41,166 bases of DNA from a virus: positions 1-41,166 of IMG/VR virus record IMGVR_UViG_3300032311_000374, one strand, 5' to 3'. The notes under the pieces are model-generated. The model saw only the letters and a program-made list of their open reading frames with translations, did no database searches and was not told the origin of the DNA. The first letter of the stretch is position 1. Each line of letters begins with the position of its first letter. Positions 1 to 7,052 of this stretch are shown here, piece by piece. The translations under genes and the position numbers were made by a program.

Positions 1-1164
1 CTTAGTGTAAGCTGAAGCAGCTGCTGCGTTAGTATCAATAGAGAATCCAGCACCATTCCAATCATATCCTACTTTAGAAGACCAGTAGTCAGTTGTGAAA
101 GCGTTTTGTTGTAACATTTCTAAGATTTCTAAATCGATTTCTAAAGAGATGTACTCACTTAACATTTGAGTCAATTCCGCTTCTGCATCTACAGAGTGGT
201 ATGCGTTCAAATCTTGTGCAAGTTCAGGAGTCCAAATTGCTTTTAACTTACGAGTCTTAGCAACGATTGGTTCTGATTTCAATTCTAATTCGATTTCTGG
301 AATAACTAAATCAATACCTCTATCTTCAAAATCTCCACGAGAAATATCAGTAGGTTGTTTGTGGTATGATAAAGATACACCAACAGTAGATAAGTTAGAT
401 AAACCAGTTACAGTTGCAACGAATTCAACGTTAGAACCATTTTTAGTTGTGTATTGAGGATAAACTCCTGTTACAGAACCTGTTAATAAAGTTGGTTCGA
501 AAGCTCTGATACCATTCCAATCAGCGTCAGCTGGTAATGCTACAACGATTTTCTTCAATGTGTTACCTGCATAAGATGCAGAAACTGAACCTGAAGTTAA
601 ATCGTAATCGATATCAGCTAAAGATGCTGAAGCGAATGTTGCAGTGATTGCTGCAGTTGAGTTGTTGATTGTATAACCAAAACGTCCTGCACCATATAAA
701 CCACCTTCAGCTGCTTGAGTTGAACCTAATTTGTTTGTGTTTTGGTCTAAAGAATCTTTACCAAAAGTACCACTCTTACCAAATAAAGATGAACCTGTGA
801 AATCTGGATTACCCGCTGGGTTAGTACCATATTTGAAGTCCATATAGAAGATAAGACCTGAAGGTAAGTTCATTGGTTGAACCGAAACGAATTCTTTCGC
901 TGCGATAGAACCGAAGATACGTCTTACCAAAGGTAATGCTACACCAGCCCACTCTTCAGAACCTGAAGAAGTACCTGTTCTTGTAGCCTCATCCAATAAT
1001 TGTTTTGCTTGGTTTTCTAACATTACTGCCATACCATGCTTAGTTGTTTCAGAACCTACGTTCTCTAACAAACCTGTTTTTTCCCACTTAGCTTTCAAAC
1101 CTCTTGTTTGCTCTAACATAAGAGTCTGAGGATTTGCGCCAGTCATTAATTTTTTTAAGTCCAT
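1..1164 (-). CDS. 23: Major capsid protein, T4 gp23-like (partial, C-terminus beyond window)
   Basis: The frame is open from an ATG at 1164 to the window edge, giving 388 residues; T4 gp23 has 521, so the C-terminus is missing. It forms the hexameric shell of the prohead. The family signature is visible around residues 300-350, where TRKLKAIWTPELAQDL is followed by an acidic DAEAEL stretch and a segment like the gp23 'LAQDLRAVHGMDAEAEL' region. The motif LLDE-A at residues 56-60 fits the T4 prohead-protease rule ([LI]xE before a small residue) and lies near the gp23 maturation cut at residue 65, so E59/A60 is the likely cleavage point. It is the last gene of the packaging-portal-protease-scaffold-capsid series and begins 33 bases after the scaffold stop. 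The leader is A/T-rich with no Shine-Dalgarno. Confidence 0.93.
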   Translation of the reverse strand, partial: MDLKKLMTGANPQTLMLEQTRGLKAKWEKTGLLENVGSETTKHGMAVMLENQAKQLLDEATRTGTSSGSEEWAGVALPLVRRIFGSIAAKEFVSVQPMNLPSGLIFYMDFKYGTNPAGNPDFTGSSLFGKSGTFGKDSLDQNTNKLGSTQAAEGGLYGAGRFGYTINNSTAAITATFASASLADIDYDLTSGSVSASYAGNTLKKIVVALPADADWNGIRAFEPTLLTGSVTGVYPQYTTKNGSNVEFVATVTGLSNLSTVGVSLSYHKQPTDISRGDFEDRGIDLVIPEIELELKSEPIVAKTRKLKAIWTPELAQDLNAYHSVDAEAELTQMLSEYISLEIDLEILEMLQQNAFTTDYWSSKVGYDWNGAGFSIDTNAAAASAYTK

Positions 1165-1197
1165 TTTAAATGAATTTATTTGTTTTTGTTTGATTAA

Positions 1198-2487
1198 TTA
1201 TTTAATAATACCTGCTAATTTCTTAAATCTGTCAGAGAAATTTGTAGATTCAGCAATTACTTGCTTAGTTACTGCTGGCTTAGTAGATTTTGTTACTTTG
1301 CTAGCGATTCCTTCAGAAATAGATTTTTTAGTAGATTTGTTAGAAGTTGTGTATTTGAAATTCTCTGCTAATGTAGAGTAAACCAATTTCACTTCTCTAA
1401 CTGAGTTAGTTCTGTCTAAAGTTTCAATTACTTTCACTTTTTGTTCGTTAGTCATGTTATGAGCTCTAAACAATTTGTTAGCGAATAATAATTTAGCGTT
1501 CAACAAATTAACTTCATTGATTGTTTTTTGTAAAGATTTGATAGTGTTGTAAGCTTCGTTCAATTCAGCTTCTTTTTCAGATTCTTCAGCTTCATCAACT
1601 TTTTCTGCATCATCTTTCATATCAGCTTCCATTTCTCTTAAAATTTCTTCTAAGTCGATAACTTTCTCACCATCTTTATCAGTACCGGCTTCAGCACCAT
1701 CAGTATAGTTTTCTTTCTTTACTGATTTTTTTGCTTCAGTAGCTGCTGGCTTCTCTTCTTCAGCATCTTCACCTTCTAATTCAGCTAATTGTCTTTTTAA
1801 TTCTGCAATTTGTGCCGCATTAGGGTCTTCAGCTGGAGCTTCTTCACCTGCTTCTTCTGAACCATCACCACCATCTAATTGAGCTTCTAACTCACGGATG
1901 ATAGCTTCTAAATCCATGTCATCTTCTGATTCTTCATCATCAGAATCCATTTCCATTGAATCCATACCATCAGCTTGTGCTGCAAACGGGTCTTCTTCTT
2001 CAGTACCCATTTCCATACCAGCCATTGGTTCTTCTTCAGAATCTTCTCCTTCTAATTCTGCTAATCTAGCTTTCAATTCTGCAATTTCTGCATCTTTGTC
2101 ACCTTCTTGGTCAGCGAAAGGATTTTCTTCTTCTTCGTTGATATCTGCTACTTTAGTGTAGTCAGTACCAGCTTGTTCTGGCTTACCACCATCTTTAGTT
2201 ACACCTACTGATAAATCAGTGTCTGCATCTAATGTTGGTTGTGCACCAGGAGTTTCAGCGTTATCAACTCCTACTTTAGAGCCAATACCATCTGAACTTA
2301 ATTCCTCGTCTACTTTTTCAGCATCCATATCCTCTGCTTCAGCTTCTGCTCTCATCTTTTGAGATAAGATAGATTGAAGTCTAGGAGTAAATGCTTCTTC
2401 AAGCGCAAGTTTTGCGTTTGCTAATGCAGTTTCTTTAACGGCTTTAGCATCGGCGATTGCTTCTTTCAATAATTTTGAATTTGCCAT
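1198..2487 (-). CDS. 22: Prohead core scaffolding protein, T4 gp22-like
   Basis: This 429-aa, strongly acidic protein is the internal scaffold around which the capsid assembles; in T4 it is later degraded by gp21. The N-terminus (1-50) is helical and begins MANSKLLKEAIADAK, with an LKE-A site fitting gp21-type cleavage. Residues 50-300 are Glu/Asp-rich low complexity with an internal A-B-A-B duplication. The C-terminal third (305-380) is the conserved part: a coiled coil (INEVNLLNAKLLFANKLF) followed by NSVREVKLVYSTL, as in other T4-like gp22 proteins. It lies directly upstream of the capsid gene, as in T4. The leader contains AAGGA about ten bases before the ATG, one of the few Shine-Dalgarno-like strings in the window. 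Confidence 0.9.
   Translation of the reverse strand: MANSKLLKEAIADAKAVKETALANAKLALEEAFTPRLQSILSQKMRAEAEAEDMDAEKVDEELSSDGIGSKVGVDNAETPGAQPTLDADTDLSVGVTKDGGKPEQAGTDYTKVADINEEEENPFADQEGDKDAEIAELKARLAELEGEDSEEEPMAGMEMGTEEEDPFAAQADGMDSMEMDSDDEESEDDMDLEAIIRELEAQLDGGDGSEEAGEEAPAEDPNAAQIAELKRQLAELEGEDAEEEKPAATEAKKSVKKENYTDGAEAGTDKDGEKVIDLEEILREMEADMKDDAEKVDEAEESEKEAELNEAYNTIKSLQKTINEVNLLNAKLLFANKLFRAHNMTNEQKVKVIETLDRTNSVREVKLVYSTLAENFKYTTSNKSTKKSISEGIASKVTKSTKPAVTKQVIAESTNFSDRFKKLAGIIK
1612..2091 (-). repeat. Internal A-B-A-B duplication in the scaffold gene
   Basis: Unit A (IAELKxxLAELEGEDxEEE) occurs at residues 133-153 (2029-2091) and again at 225-245 (1753-1815). Unit B (DLExIxRExEA) occurs at residues 192-206 (1870-1914) and 278-292 (1612-1656). 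The alternating order shows that a block of about 90 residues was duplicated. Both units read as short amphipathic helices, so the repeat probably lengthened the helical, acidic core of the scaffold. Confidence 0.8.
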
Positions 2488-2681
2488 CTTGTTTTTTCCT
2501 TAAATTTGTTTGTGAAGTTATTCTCTTGGGAACTCCAATGTAATTATGTTGATTGTTCGGTCACACCTTATAGAGAAGGGTATTCATTAATCAACTATTG
2601 TCTTAAAAGTAATCCCATATGAATGGGATATTTGATAATAAGTATGTAAATTTTTTAGAAAACTAAAGAAAAATAATAAAA
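2488..2681 (-). promoter_or_regulatory. Leader between bS21 and scaffold, with a hairpin
   Basis: This 194-base stretch has no credible gene and is the longest non-coding gap in an otherwise packed module. It holds a perfect 7-bp inverted repeat, ATCCCAT - 4 bases - ATGGGAT, at 2612-2629. A weaker CCTT/AAGG hairpin lies near 2570, and an AAGGA lies just before the scaffold ATG. On the coding strand the main hairpin is followed by TACTTTTA, too weak a U-tract for a confident terminator. It is probably the promoter and 5' leader for the highly expressed scaffold and capsid genes, or a processing site separating them from the bS21 message. The role is inferred. Confidence 0.4.
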
Positions 2682-2861
2682 TTACAAAGAATATTTATTT
2701 TTTCTTTTAGCTTCTTCGAGTTGTAACCTCTTTTTAACTGATTTTTTTGTAAATTCTTTTCGTTCTCTCAGTTCTTCTACTTGCTTTAATTTTTGAACTT
2801 TTCTCTTATATTCTTTTAAAGCCGTTTCTATATTTCCATTTTTGATATTAACTATCAACAT
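2682..2861 (-). CDS. rpsU: Phage-encoded 30S ribosomal protein bS21
   Basis: This 59-aa ORF starts MLIVNIKNGNIETALKEYKR. It has the bS21 layout: an N-terminal beta-strand with a basic and Gly/Asn turn, the 'IExALKxxKRK' helix (11-24), an 'ELRERKEFTKxSVKKR' segment (30-45) and a basic tail. Family members run from about 58 to 70 aa, so it is full length. bS21 sits next to the 3' end of 16S rRNA and takes part in initiation; in Bacteroidota it helps hide the anti-Shine-Dalgarno. The ATG is three bases after the preceding stop (2865), so it is co-transcribed with the prohead genes. Phage bS21 genes are known from freshwater and Bacteroidota phages. A phage copy could swap into host ribosomes late in infection, which is inference. 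Confidence 0.88.
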   Translation of the reverse strand: MLIVNIKNGNIETALKEYKRKVQKLKQVEELRERKEFTKKSVKKRLQLEEAKRKNKYSL

Positions 2862-2864
2862 ATA

Positions 2865-3158
2865 TTAACCTAATGCGTTTTCTAATGCTCTTTCGTATTT
2901 AGCTTCAATTCTATCTAAGAAATCTTTAGCTTTAGATAGATTATTTTGATTAGCTTTCAAATTAGTTAAAGCTTTTTGTCTATCTTCTTCAGTTTTTGCA
3001 CTAAAATATGGTTTAGATAAATCTTTCTGTCTATCTGATAGAGTTTGGTATTTAGCCAATGCTTCTAAATATTCTTTTGCAATTGGGTTAAATGCTCTAA
3101 CTTCTCTTTGAGATGGTCCTTCAGCTTCTTTTAATGGTATTAAATTTACTAATTTCAT
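2865..3158 (-). CDS. Small coiled-coil head-associated protein of unknown function
   Basis: The protein has 97 aa and is almost wholly helical and charged (many K, E, Q, A), with no recognised domain. Its first eleven residues, MKLVNLIPLKE, nearly match those of the otherwise unrelated protein at 8847-9383 (MKLINLIPIKE). Both end in [LI]KE, the T4 prohead-protease consensus. Together with its place between protease and scaffold, this suggests an internal head or core protein whose N-terminal tag is a targeting and cleavage signal. It lies 3 bases upstream of bS21 and 1 base from the preceding gene. The function beyond that is unknown. Confidence 0.75.
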   Translation of the reverse strand: MKLVNLIPLKEAEGPSQREVRAFNPIAKEYLEALAKYQTLSDRQKDLSKPYFSAKTEEDRQKALTNLKANQNNLSKAKDFLDRIEAKYERALENALG

Positions 3159-3159
3159 A

Positions 3160-3531
3160 TTATTGATGATTTACCAATTTGTATTTAGTTCTATATAAAA
3201 GAGATACAACAGTATCAATATCATTTTGAATCCAACTATCTTGTAATTTTGGGTTTGTTCTTAATTTTGCAACTAAATTACATAGAGTTTCAAAATATTT
3301 GATGATATTTTTGATATCATTATTTTTATCTAATGTTCCAATGCCAGATAATTGAATCAATCCTTCTTTACCCTGATAAGTTTCTACTAACCCATCAATT
3401 AATCCACCTATTGTATCATAGTATTCACCCAATGCTAAGTGCGCTGAATGAGAACCTATACCTCTAACACCTAAATGGAATGAATGAGTTTGTGTTCTAC
3501 TTTGTAACAACAATGATGCTAATTCTTCCAT
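3160..3531 (-). CDS. Dps/ferritin-like small protein
   Basis: This 123-aa helical protein contains H16-S-F-H19 followed by H28-S-A-H31-LALGEYYD and LIDGLVETYQG, spaced as in the first two helices of Dps/ferritin-like proteins, where His, Glu and Asp bind iron. The C-terminal DTVVSLLYRTKYKL also fits the last helix of that fold. It is shorter than a bacterial Dps (about 160 aa) and resembles the DUF5856-type proteins of T4-like phages. It abuts the next gene with no spacer (start 3531, stop of upstream gene 3532). A role in protecting or binding DNA in the head is possible but not shown. The family assignment rests on motif spacing. Confidence 0.55.
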   Translation of the reverse strand: MEELASLLLQSRTQTHSFHLGVRGIGSHSAHLALGEYYDTIGGLIDGLVETYQGKEGLIQLSGIGTLDKNNDIKNIIKYFETLCNLVAKLRTNPKLQDSWIQNDIDTVVSLLYRTKYKLVNHQ

Positions 3532-3975
3532 TTATTTTAATTTTGTTTTGTTACAAGATTTACATTCTCTTAACCCCAATCTTTGCTTCATAACATCTTC
3601 TGATAAATCTGCTATTTCAAAATATCTTCCTAAAACATGTCCCATATCTTCATATAGAGCTTCCAATCTTTGTTGTTGAGCCTTTGCTTCTACTGCTTCT
3701 TTTTCAAAGCCTGATTGTAATTTTTTTAATTCGTTCATGTTACGTTTGATTGTAACTCTATCGAACCAATCACCACCTTCTCTCAAAGTGTATTCTTGTG
3801 CTGCATCTGCGATTCCACCCAATGTTTCTGCTATTTGCATAATATCGGATTTTCTACTCATTCCTTCTCTATGCTGATTATATGTTGAAATGATTTCTAA
3901 GAAATGCTTTTTCAATTCAGTTGGAAGTTGTTGAAACTCTTCGGTTTCGTTTAATAAATCTCTTAAACGTATCAT
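3532..3975 (-). CDS. Head-module protein of unknown function with C-terminal CxxC
   Basis: The protein has 147 aa and no recognised domain. The N-terminus MIRLRDLLNE-T ends in LNE, fitting the [LI]xE rule for gp21-type processing, like several neighbours. The middle (75-125) is a predicted coiled coil (KKLQSGFEKEAVEAKAQQQR). The C-terminus holds a single C-x-x-C (ECKSCNKTKLK), too little alone for a zinc finger. It sits directly downstream of the prohead protease (4-base gap) in the same operon. It may be a minor prohead core or internal protein, judged from context only. Confidence 0.65.
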   Translation of the reverse strand: MIRLRDLLNETEEFQQLPTELKKHFLEIISTYNQHREGMSRKSDIMQIAETLGGIADAAQEYTLREGGDWFDRVTIKRNMNELKKLQSGFEKEAVEAKAQQQRLEALYEDMGHVLGRYFEIADLSEDVMKQRLGLRECKSCNKTKLK

Positions 3976-3979
3976 ATTA

Positions 3980-4570
3980 TTAATTTAATTCAATTATAAT
4001 TTCTCTCATCAAATCTTGTGAACGACACCACTTACCACATTCATCTGCTATTTTTGCCCATTGCTTTGATTCATTCATTGGTGCCATAAATGCTCCATGT
4101 GTAGATGGGTTTGATACAAAATCCCACCCAACTAATTCAAAGTCTTCCTGAACCATTACAGTCCCGTCTGATAACTCTTTTACCGAACCCAATCCTCTAC
4201 TACTAATACCTAAACGAATATTGTTTTTTAATAATTCTTTTAGAATATTTCCAGATGGAGTTGAAAGAATTTCTACTACACCACAAACATCATCGCCTTC
4301 CCAATATATTTCTCTAATATTATGAGAAACATTTTTTAAGTTGATAACCGGAGAATCTGGATGGTCTAATTCGCCTAATGCTCTTCTTTCTTTAATAAGT
4401 TGTTCGTATTTTTTACACTCTCTTTGTAAGATTTCTTTTGGATATCTTCTATGGTTTTGATTTGGAGCACCTGCTCTTTGTAAGATTCCCTTAACCAAAT
4501 AAGTTCCATTTTCCTCTTGCTGAAGTTTTGCTTCAAACAAATGAGTTTCTATTAATAATCCTTTATTCAT
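3980..4570 (-). CDS. 21: Prohead core protease, T4 gp21-like
   Basis: This 196-aa serine protease (U9/S78-type, herpesvirus-assemblin-like fold) cuts scaffold, capsid and internal proteins during prohead maturation. The family motifs are present: GELDHP at 66-71 with catalytic His70, GISSRGLG at 121-128 with catalytic Ser at 123 or 124, and VGWDFVSNPS at 147-156. Its own start, MNKGLLIE-T, and LFE-A at 11-14 fit self-cleavage sites. T4 gp21 is slightly longer (212 aa). It lies before scaffold and capsid as in T4, with five small genes in between. Its presence explains the [LI]xE motifs seen across this module. Confidence 0.92.
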   Translation of the reverse strand: MNKGLLIETHLFEAKLQQEENGTYLVKGILQRAGAPNQNHRRYPKEILQRECKKYEQLIKERRALGELDHPDSPVINLKNVSHNIREIYWEGDDVCGVVEILSTPSGNILKELLKNNIRLGISSRGLGSVKELSDGTVMVQEDFELVGWDFVSNPSTHGAFMAPMNESKQWAKIADECGKWCRSQDLMREIIIELN

Positions 4571-4571
4571 C

Positions 4572-4976
4572 TTACTTTATATCTTTTTTAACTTTTTCTA
4601 TTGCCTTATCAGTTATTGATTTATCAGACCAAGACTTTAAGAATATAGTTTTTAGTTGATTTTCTAATTCCGTTTGACTTAATTTACCATTTGTACTATC
4701 TACCATTTTTATAATTTGGGTTTGTACATATGGTAATTTAACTATTCTATCAGCAGTTGAATTATCAATTCCTCGTTTTGGTTCAATCATATTGGTTACT
4801 TTATCTATAAAACTAGCATTATTAGATAAAGAACTTAATATTTTTTTCACCGGTTCTTTATAATCTTTATTAGCCGTAAGATATGCTATACCTTTTTCAG
4901 CTAAACTTATAATATAATAAAGAACAATTTTACCAATGATAACGCTTCCTAAAAGAGCTGCGATATCAATGGCCAA
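4572..4976 (-). CDS. Membrane-anchored or frameshift-expressed protein of unknown function
   Basis: The frame encodes 134 aa. A hydrophobic stretch (IAALLGSVIIGKIVLYYII, about residues 5-23) could be a transmembrane helix; the rest is charged and helical. The only start in frame near the N-terminus is a TTG at 4976, and the first in-frame ATG comes more than 60 codons later. The frame also stays open upstream into the poly-A stretch that ends the preceding gene. A -1 slip on A AAA AAG (4988-4994) would join the two proteins into one of 241 aa. The ATG at 4984 directly after the preceding stop is out of frame and dies after eleven codons. The protein may therefore be made as a fusion, from TTG, or the homopolymer may be misread. 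Confidence 0.6.
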   Translation of the reverse strand: MAIDIAALLGSVIIGKIVLYYIISLAEKGIAYLTANKDYKEPVKKILSSLSNNASFIDKVTNMIEPKRGIDNSTADRIVKLPYVQTQIIKMVDSTNGKLSQTELENQLKTIFLKSWSDKSITDKAIEKVKKDIK

Positions 4977-4984
4977 ATTCTCAT

Positions 4985-5296
4985 TTACTTTTTTTTTTTA
5001 ACCGATTCGTTTTTAGCTCTCAATGCTGCTAAATCCGAACCTTCAATCTCACCATCCTTATCTACATCAATTTCTTTTTGCTTATCAGTTAATTCTTCAG
5101 GTAAACCTTGTAATCTACCTTCATTCTTAGCTTTATATGCTTTATCTACTGCATTAAAGAATTTACTTTTCTCCATATCTGACATATCATTTAAGCCTTT
5201 ATGGGTTTTTTTAAGCATATAAGAAAATAATTTATTATAATCACTTTCTTCTTGCATAACTTGCTTAATAAGTTCTTTTAATTCTGAGTGCTTCAT
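4985..5296 (-). CDS. Small protein with a single EF-hand-type calcium loop
   Basis: The protein has 103 aa. Residues 77-88 read DVDKDGEIEGSD, a complete 12-residue EF-hand or dockerin-type loop with Asp at 1, 3, 5 and 12, Gly at 6 and Ile at 8, followed by a helix (LAALRAK). The N-terminal 60 residues are helical, with DYNKLF and KSKFFNAVDKAY segments like those of small head-module proteins in other T4-like phages. It starts with ATG overlapping the upstream stop (TAATG at 5294-5298) and ends in four lysines coded by an 11-A run, which may act as a frameshift site. It may be a calcium-stabilised structural protein; its partner is unknown. Confidence 0.7.
   Translation of the reverse strand: MKHSELKELIKQVMQEESDYNKLFSYMLKKTHKGLNDMSDMEKSKFFNAVDKAYKAKNEGRLQGLPEELTDKQKEIDVDKDGEIEGSDLAALRAKNESVKKKK
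4988..4994 (-). other. Candidate -1 ribosomal frameshift site (A AAA AAG)
   Basis: The coding strand at the end of the EF-hand gene reads GTT AAA AAA AAA AAG TAA. The in-register heptamer A AAA AAG is the slippery sequence used by Escherichia coli dnaX. A -1 slip changes the next codons to GTA AAT GAG AAT TTG, exactly the frame of the downstream gene, which has no ATG of its own. No stimulatory stem-loop was established. A plain 11-A homopolymer miscount is the main alternative. Confidence 0.5.
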
Positions 5297-5892
5297 TATT
5301 CTGATATTTGTCTGATTTTTTGGTCTAATTTCAATAATCTTTCTTGTATACTATAAATATGGCTATTTGTTCTTTTCCAATAAGATTTATTATTTACACC
5401 ACTTTCGTTTTTAATTTTACCATACCAATTGAGAAATCTTTCCATTTCTCTTAATTGTTTATTGATATTAGATATACCTCTACCTATTTTTGATTGGGCA
5501 GTTGATTCTTCATTTTTTAAATCTAACCAACGATTTTCACTAACAACTGTATATCCAGTTAAATCTGCTTGTTTTTTACCTTTGGTTTTTTCATCATCTT
5601 TACCACTAAATGCAAATGGAGTATTATATCCCTCAACCCCCCCAGTTGTATTCATCTCATCAATCATTCTTTCTCTAATCATATTACGAATGATTTCTTT
5701 AAGTTTGTTGATTTGTTCTGTTTTTTTATCAGGTAATCCTTTATGAGATGTTGATGCGAAATCTTTGGCATCTTTATCACTCATTGAATCAGCTGCTTTT
5801 GAAACTTCTGGAGATGGATTTTCCATATCGCCCTTTTGAGCGGCATGTACCATACCCATAAATCTTTGTTGTGCTTTAGATACTGCTGGCAT
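5296..5892 (-). CDS. DUF3008-like N-terminal domain protein
   Basis: I place the start at ATG 5892, giving 198 aa. An alternative start at 5961 would add 23 residues, overlap the preceding gene and look non-native. Residues 1-55 (PAVSKAQQRFMGMVHAAQKG, then SKAADSMSDKDAKDFASTSHKGLP) match the DUF3008 pattern of a short basic helix-rich module common in phages and some bacteria. The remainder (60-198) is charged and helical with no recognised domain, including NKLKEIIRNMIRERMIDEM. Its stop overlaps the next ATG by one base. A structural or DNA-associated role in the head is a guess from position. Confidence 0.75.
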   Translation of the reverse strand: MPAVSKAQQRFMGMVHAAQKGDMENPSPEVSKAADSMSDKDAKDFASTSHKGLPDKKTEQINKLKEIIRNMIRERMIDEMNTTGGVEGYNTPFAFSGKDDEKTKGKKQADLTGYTVVSENRWLDLKNEESTAQSKIGRGISNINKQLREMERFLNWYGKIKNESGVNNKSYWKRTNSHIYSIQERLLKLDQKIRQISE

Positions 5893-5903
5893 TTCTAATT
5901 GGT

Positions 5904-6128
5904 TTAAGCTAATACATAAACAGAACCACCATTGGTTACTGCTATACTTTTTACATGACAAGGAAATGGTTCACCTGCTGTCAAATGTGCCAATGAAATG
6001 GTTGTATTACCCTCCAATGTAACCGTACCAGTTACACCACTTACAGGCATTATGCCCCAAACTCTATCTATCAATGCAGCAGAACCAGATGTTACTAATT
6101 TTGCGTTAAATGCTCTATAATTTACCAT
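5904..6128 (-). CDS. Small beta-rich protein, possible capsid decoration or head protein
   Basis: This 74-aa protein is rich in Val, Thr, Gly and Ala with alternating hydrophobic residues (GVTGTVTLEGNTTISLAHL, CHVKSIAVTNGGSVYVLA), typical of a small beta-sandwich. Starting MVNYRAFNAKLV, it lacks the acidic helical style of its neighbours. It lies between the conserved helical protein at 6133 and the DUF3008-like gene, inside the head operon. Small beta proteins in this position are often head decoration or stabilising proteins, but I do not recognise the family with certainty. Confidence 0.6.
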   Translation of the reverse strand: MVNYRAFNAKLVTSGSAALIDRVWGIMPVSGVTGTVTLEGNTTISLAHLTAGEPFPCHVKSIAVTNGGSVYVLA

Positions 6129-6132
6129 TTTT

Positions 6133-7005
6133 TTATTTTTTTATCGATTGTTTTAATTCACTTAATAATTCATATGTCATCATTAATGCCGATAAGTGTT
6201 GTTCTTTAATTCGTTTAACTGATTTTACTTTTCTTACATTAGAAATAGTTTCAGCTAATTTTATTTGAGTTACTTTATCGGTAATTTTAGAACCTACTTC
6301 TTTTAATCCGGTAATTAATTTAGTAATTTCATTTGAAACGTACTCATTTAATTTACCTGTGTTATTGATATTATTAATATATTCTCTTAACAATCCTTTT
6401 TGTTCACTGGTAAGATTTTTATATTTGTTATTAAATGATTCTACTAATAATTTATAAGAAACTGCTCTCAAATCTTCATCTTGCTTTCTATATTCTTCCA
6501 TAACCATATCTTTAATTTTCATATCCTTATTTTGAATAGAAGAATTAATAATACTTTCGGTTATTGTAAAACGAGAACTTACAATATCAGTTGGGTCATA
6601 TTGTTCATTAGTACTAGCTACTTCAAATATTTTATAAATAGATGCTAATGTTTTATAATTAGAAATTGGAGATTTTATAAATTCATCCAAATTGTAAGTA
6701 TCTTTAATTTCTTTTACAAGATTATATTTTTCTCTTGTAAGTTTGGTTTCATCCAATCTTTTACGAGCTTCTAATATTGTATCTATGAATTTTTCAGCTT
6801 TTGATTCTGAATTATATTTTTCATTAATTAAATATTGGTATAATTTTAATTCTTTTGAAAGTTCTTTTTTAGAATTAAAGTGTTCTTTTAAAATCTTTTC
6901 GGCCACAGACTTATTAGCAGACATGATTTCTGATGTAATCTGTCTTACTAATAATTCAAATATGAACCCAGTATTTTTAAATTTCGAATGTTTTATTTTT
7001 TTCAT
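6133..7005 (-). CDS. Conserved head-module helical protein, function unknown
   Basis: I start it at ATG 7005 (290 aa); a TTG one codon earlier is unlikely. The N-terminus KKIKHSKFKNTGFIFELLVRQIT is a pattern I associate with a conserved hypothetical protein between portal and protease in T4-like phages. The rest is a long run of amphipathic helices rich in Lys, Glu, Ile and Asn with no catalytic motif. In T4 the genes between portal and protease (67, 68) encode prohead core proteins, so a core role is plausible from synteny, but this protein is larger and no sequence likeness to gp67 or gp68 is evident. Confidence 0.7.
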   Translation of the reverse strand: MKKIKHSKFKNTGFIFELLVRQITSEIMSANKSVAEKILKEHFNSKKELSKELKLYQYLINEKYNSESKAEKFIDTILEARKRLDETKLTREKYNLVKEIKDTYNLDEFIKSPISNYKTLASIYKIFEVASTNEQYDPTDIVSSRFTITESIINSSIQNKDMKIKDMVMEEYRKQDEDLRAVSYKLLVESFNNKYKNLTSEQKGLLREYINNINNTGKLNEYVSNEITKLITGLKEVGSKITDKVTQIKLAETISNVRKVKSVKRIKEQHLSALMMTYELLSELKQSIKK

Positions 7006-7052
7006 CAAATTGTATGATTTATCAGATATAAATATATTTTTCTATTGGTTTC

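Noticed and set aside
2612-2629. Hairpin as a Rho-independent terminator for the bS21 gene
   Set aside because: The following coding-strand bases (TACTTTTAAG) do not give a U-tract; kept only as part of the leader.
5893-5961. N-terminal extension of the DUF3008-like gene to a start at 5961
   Set aside because: The extension (Cys/Trp-rich) overlaps the preceding gene and has no likeness to the family; MPAVSK at 5892 is the family start.
7027-7034. TATAAATA (T4 late-promoter-like) at 7027-7034, also at 9402-9409 and 16394-16401, each just upstream of a minus-strand start
   Set aside because: In all three places the motif reads on the plus strand, away from the genes. The string is common by chance in AT-rich DNA and also occurs inside genes (for example 5353-5360).
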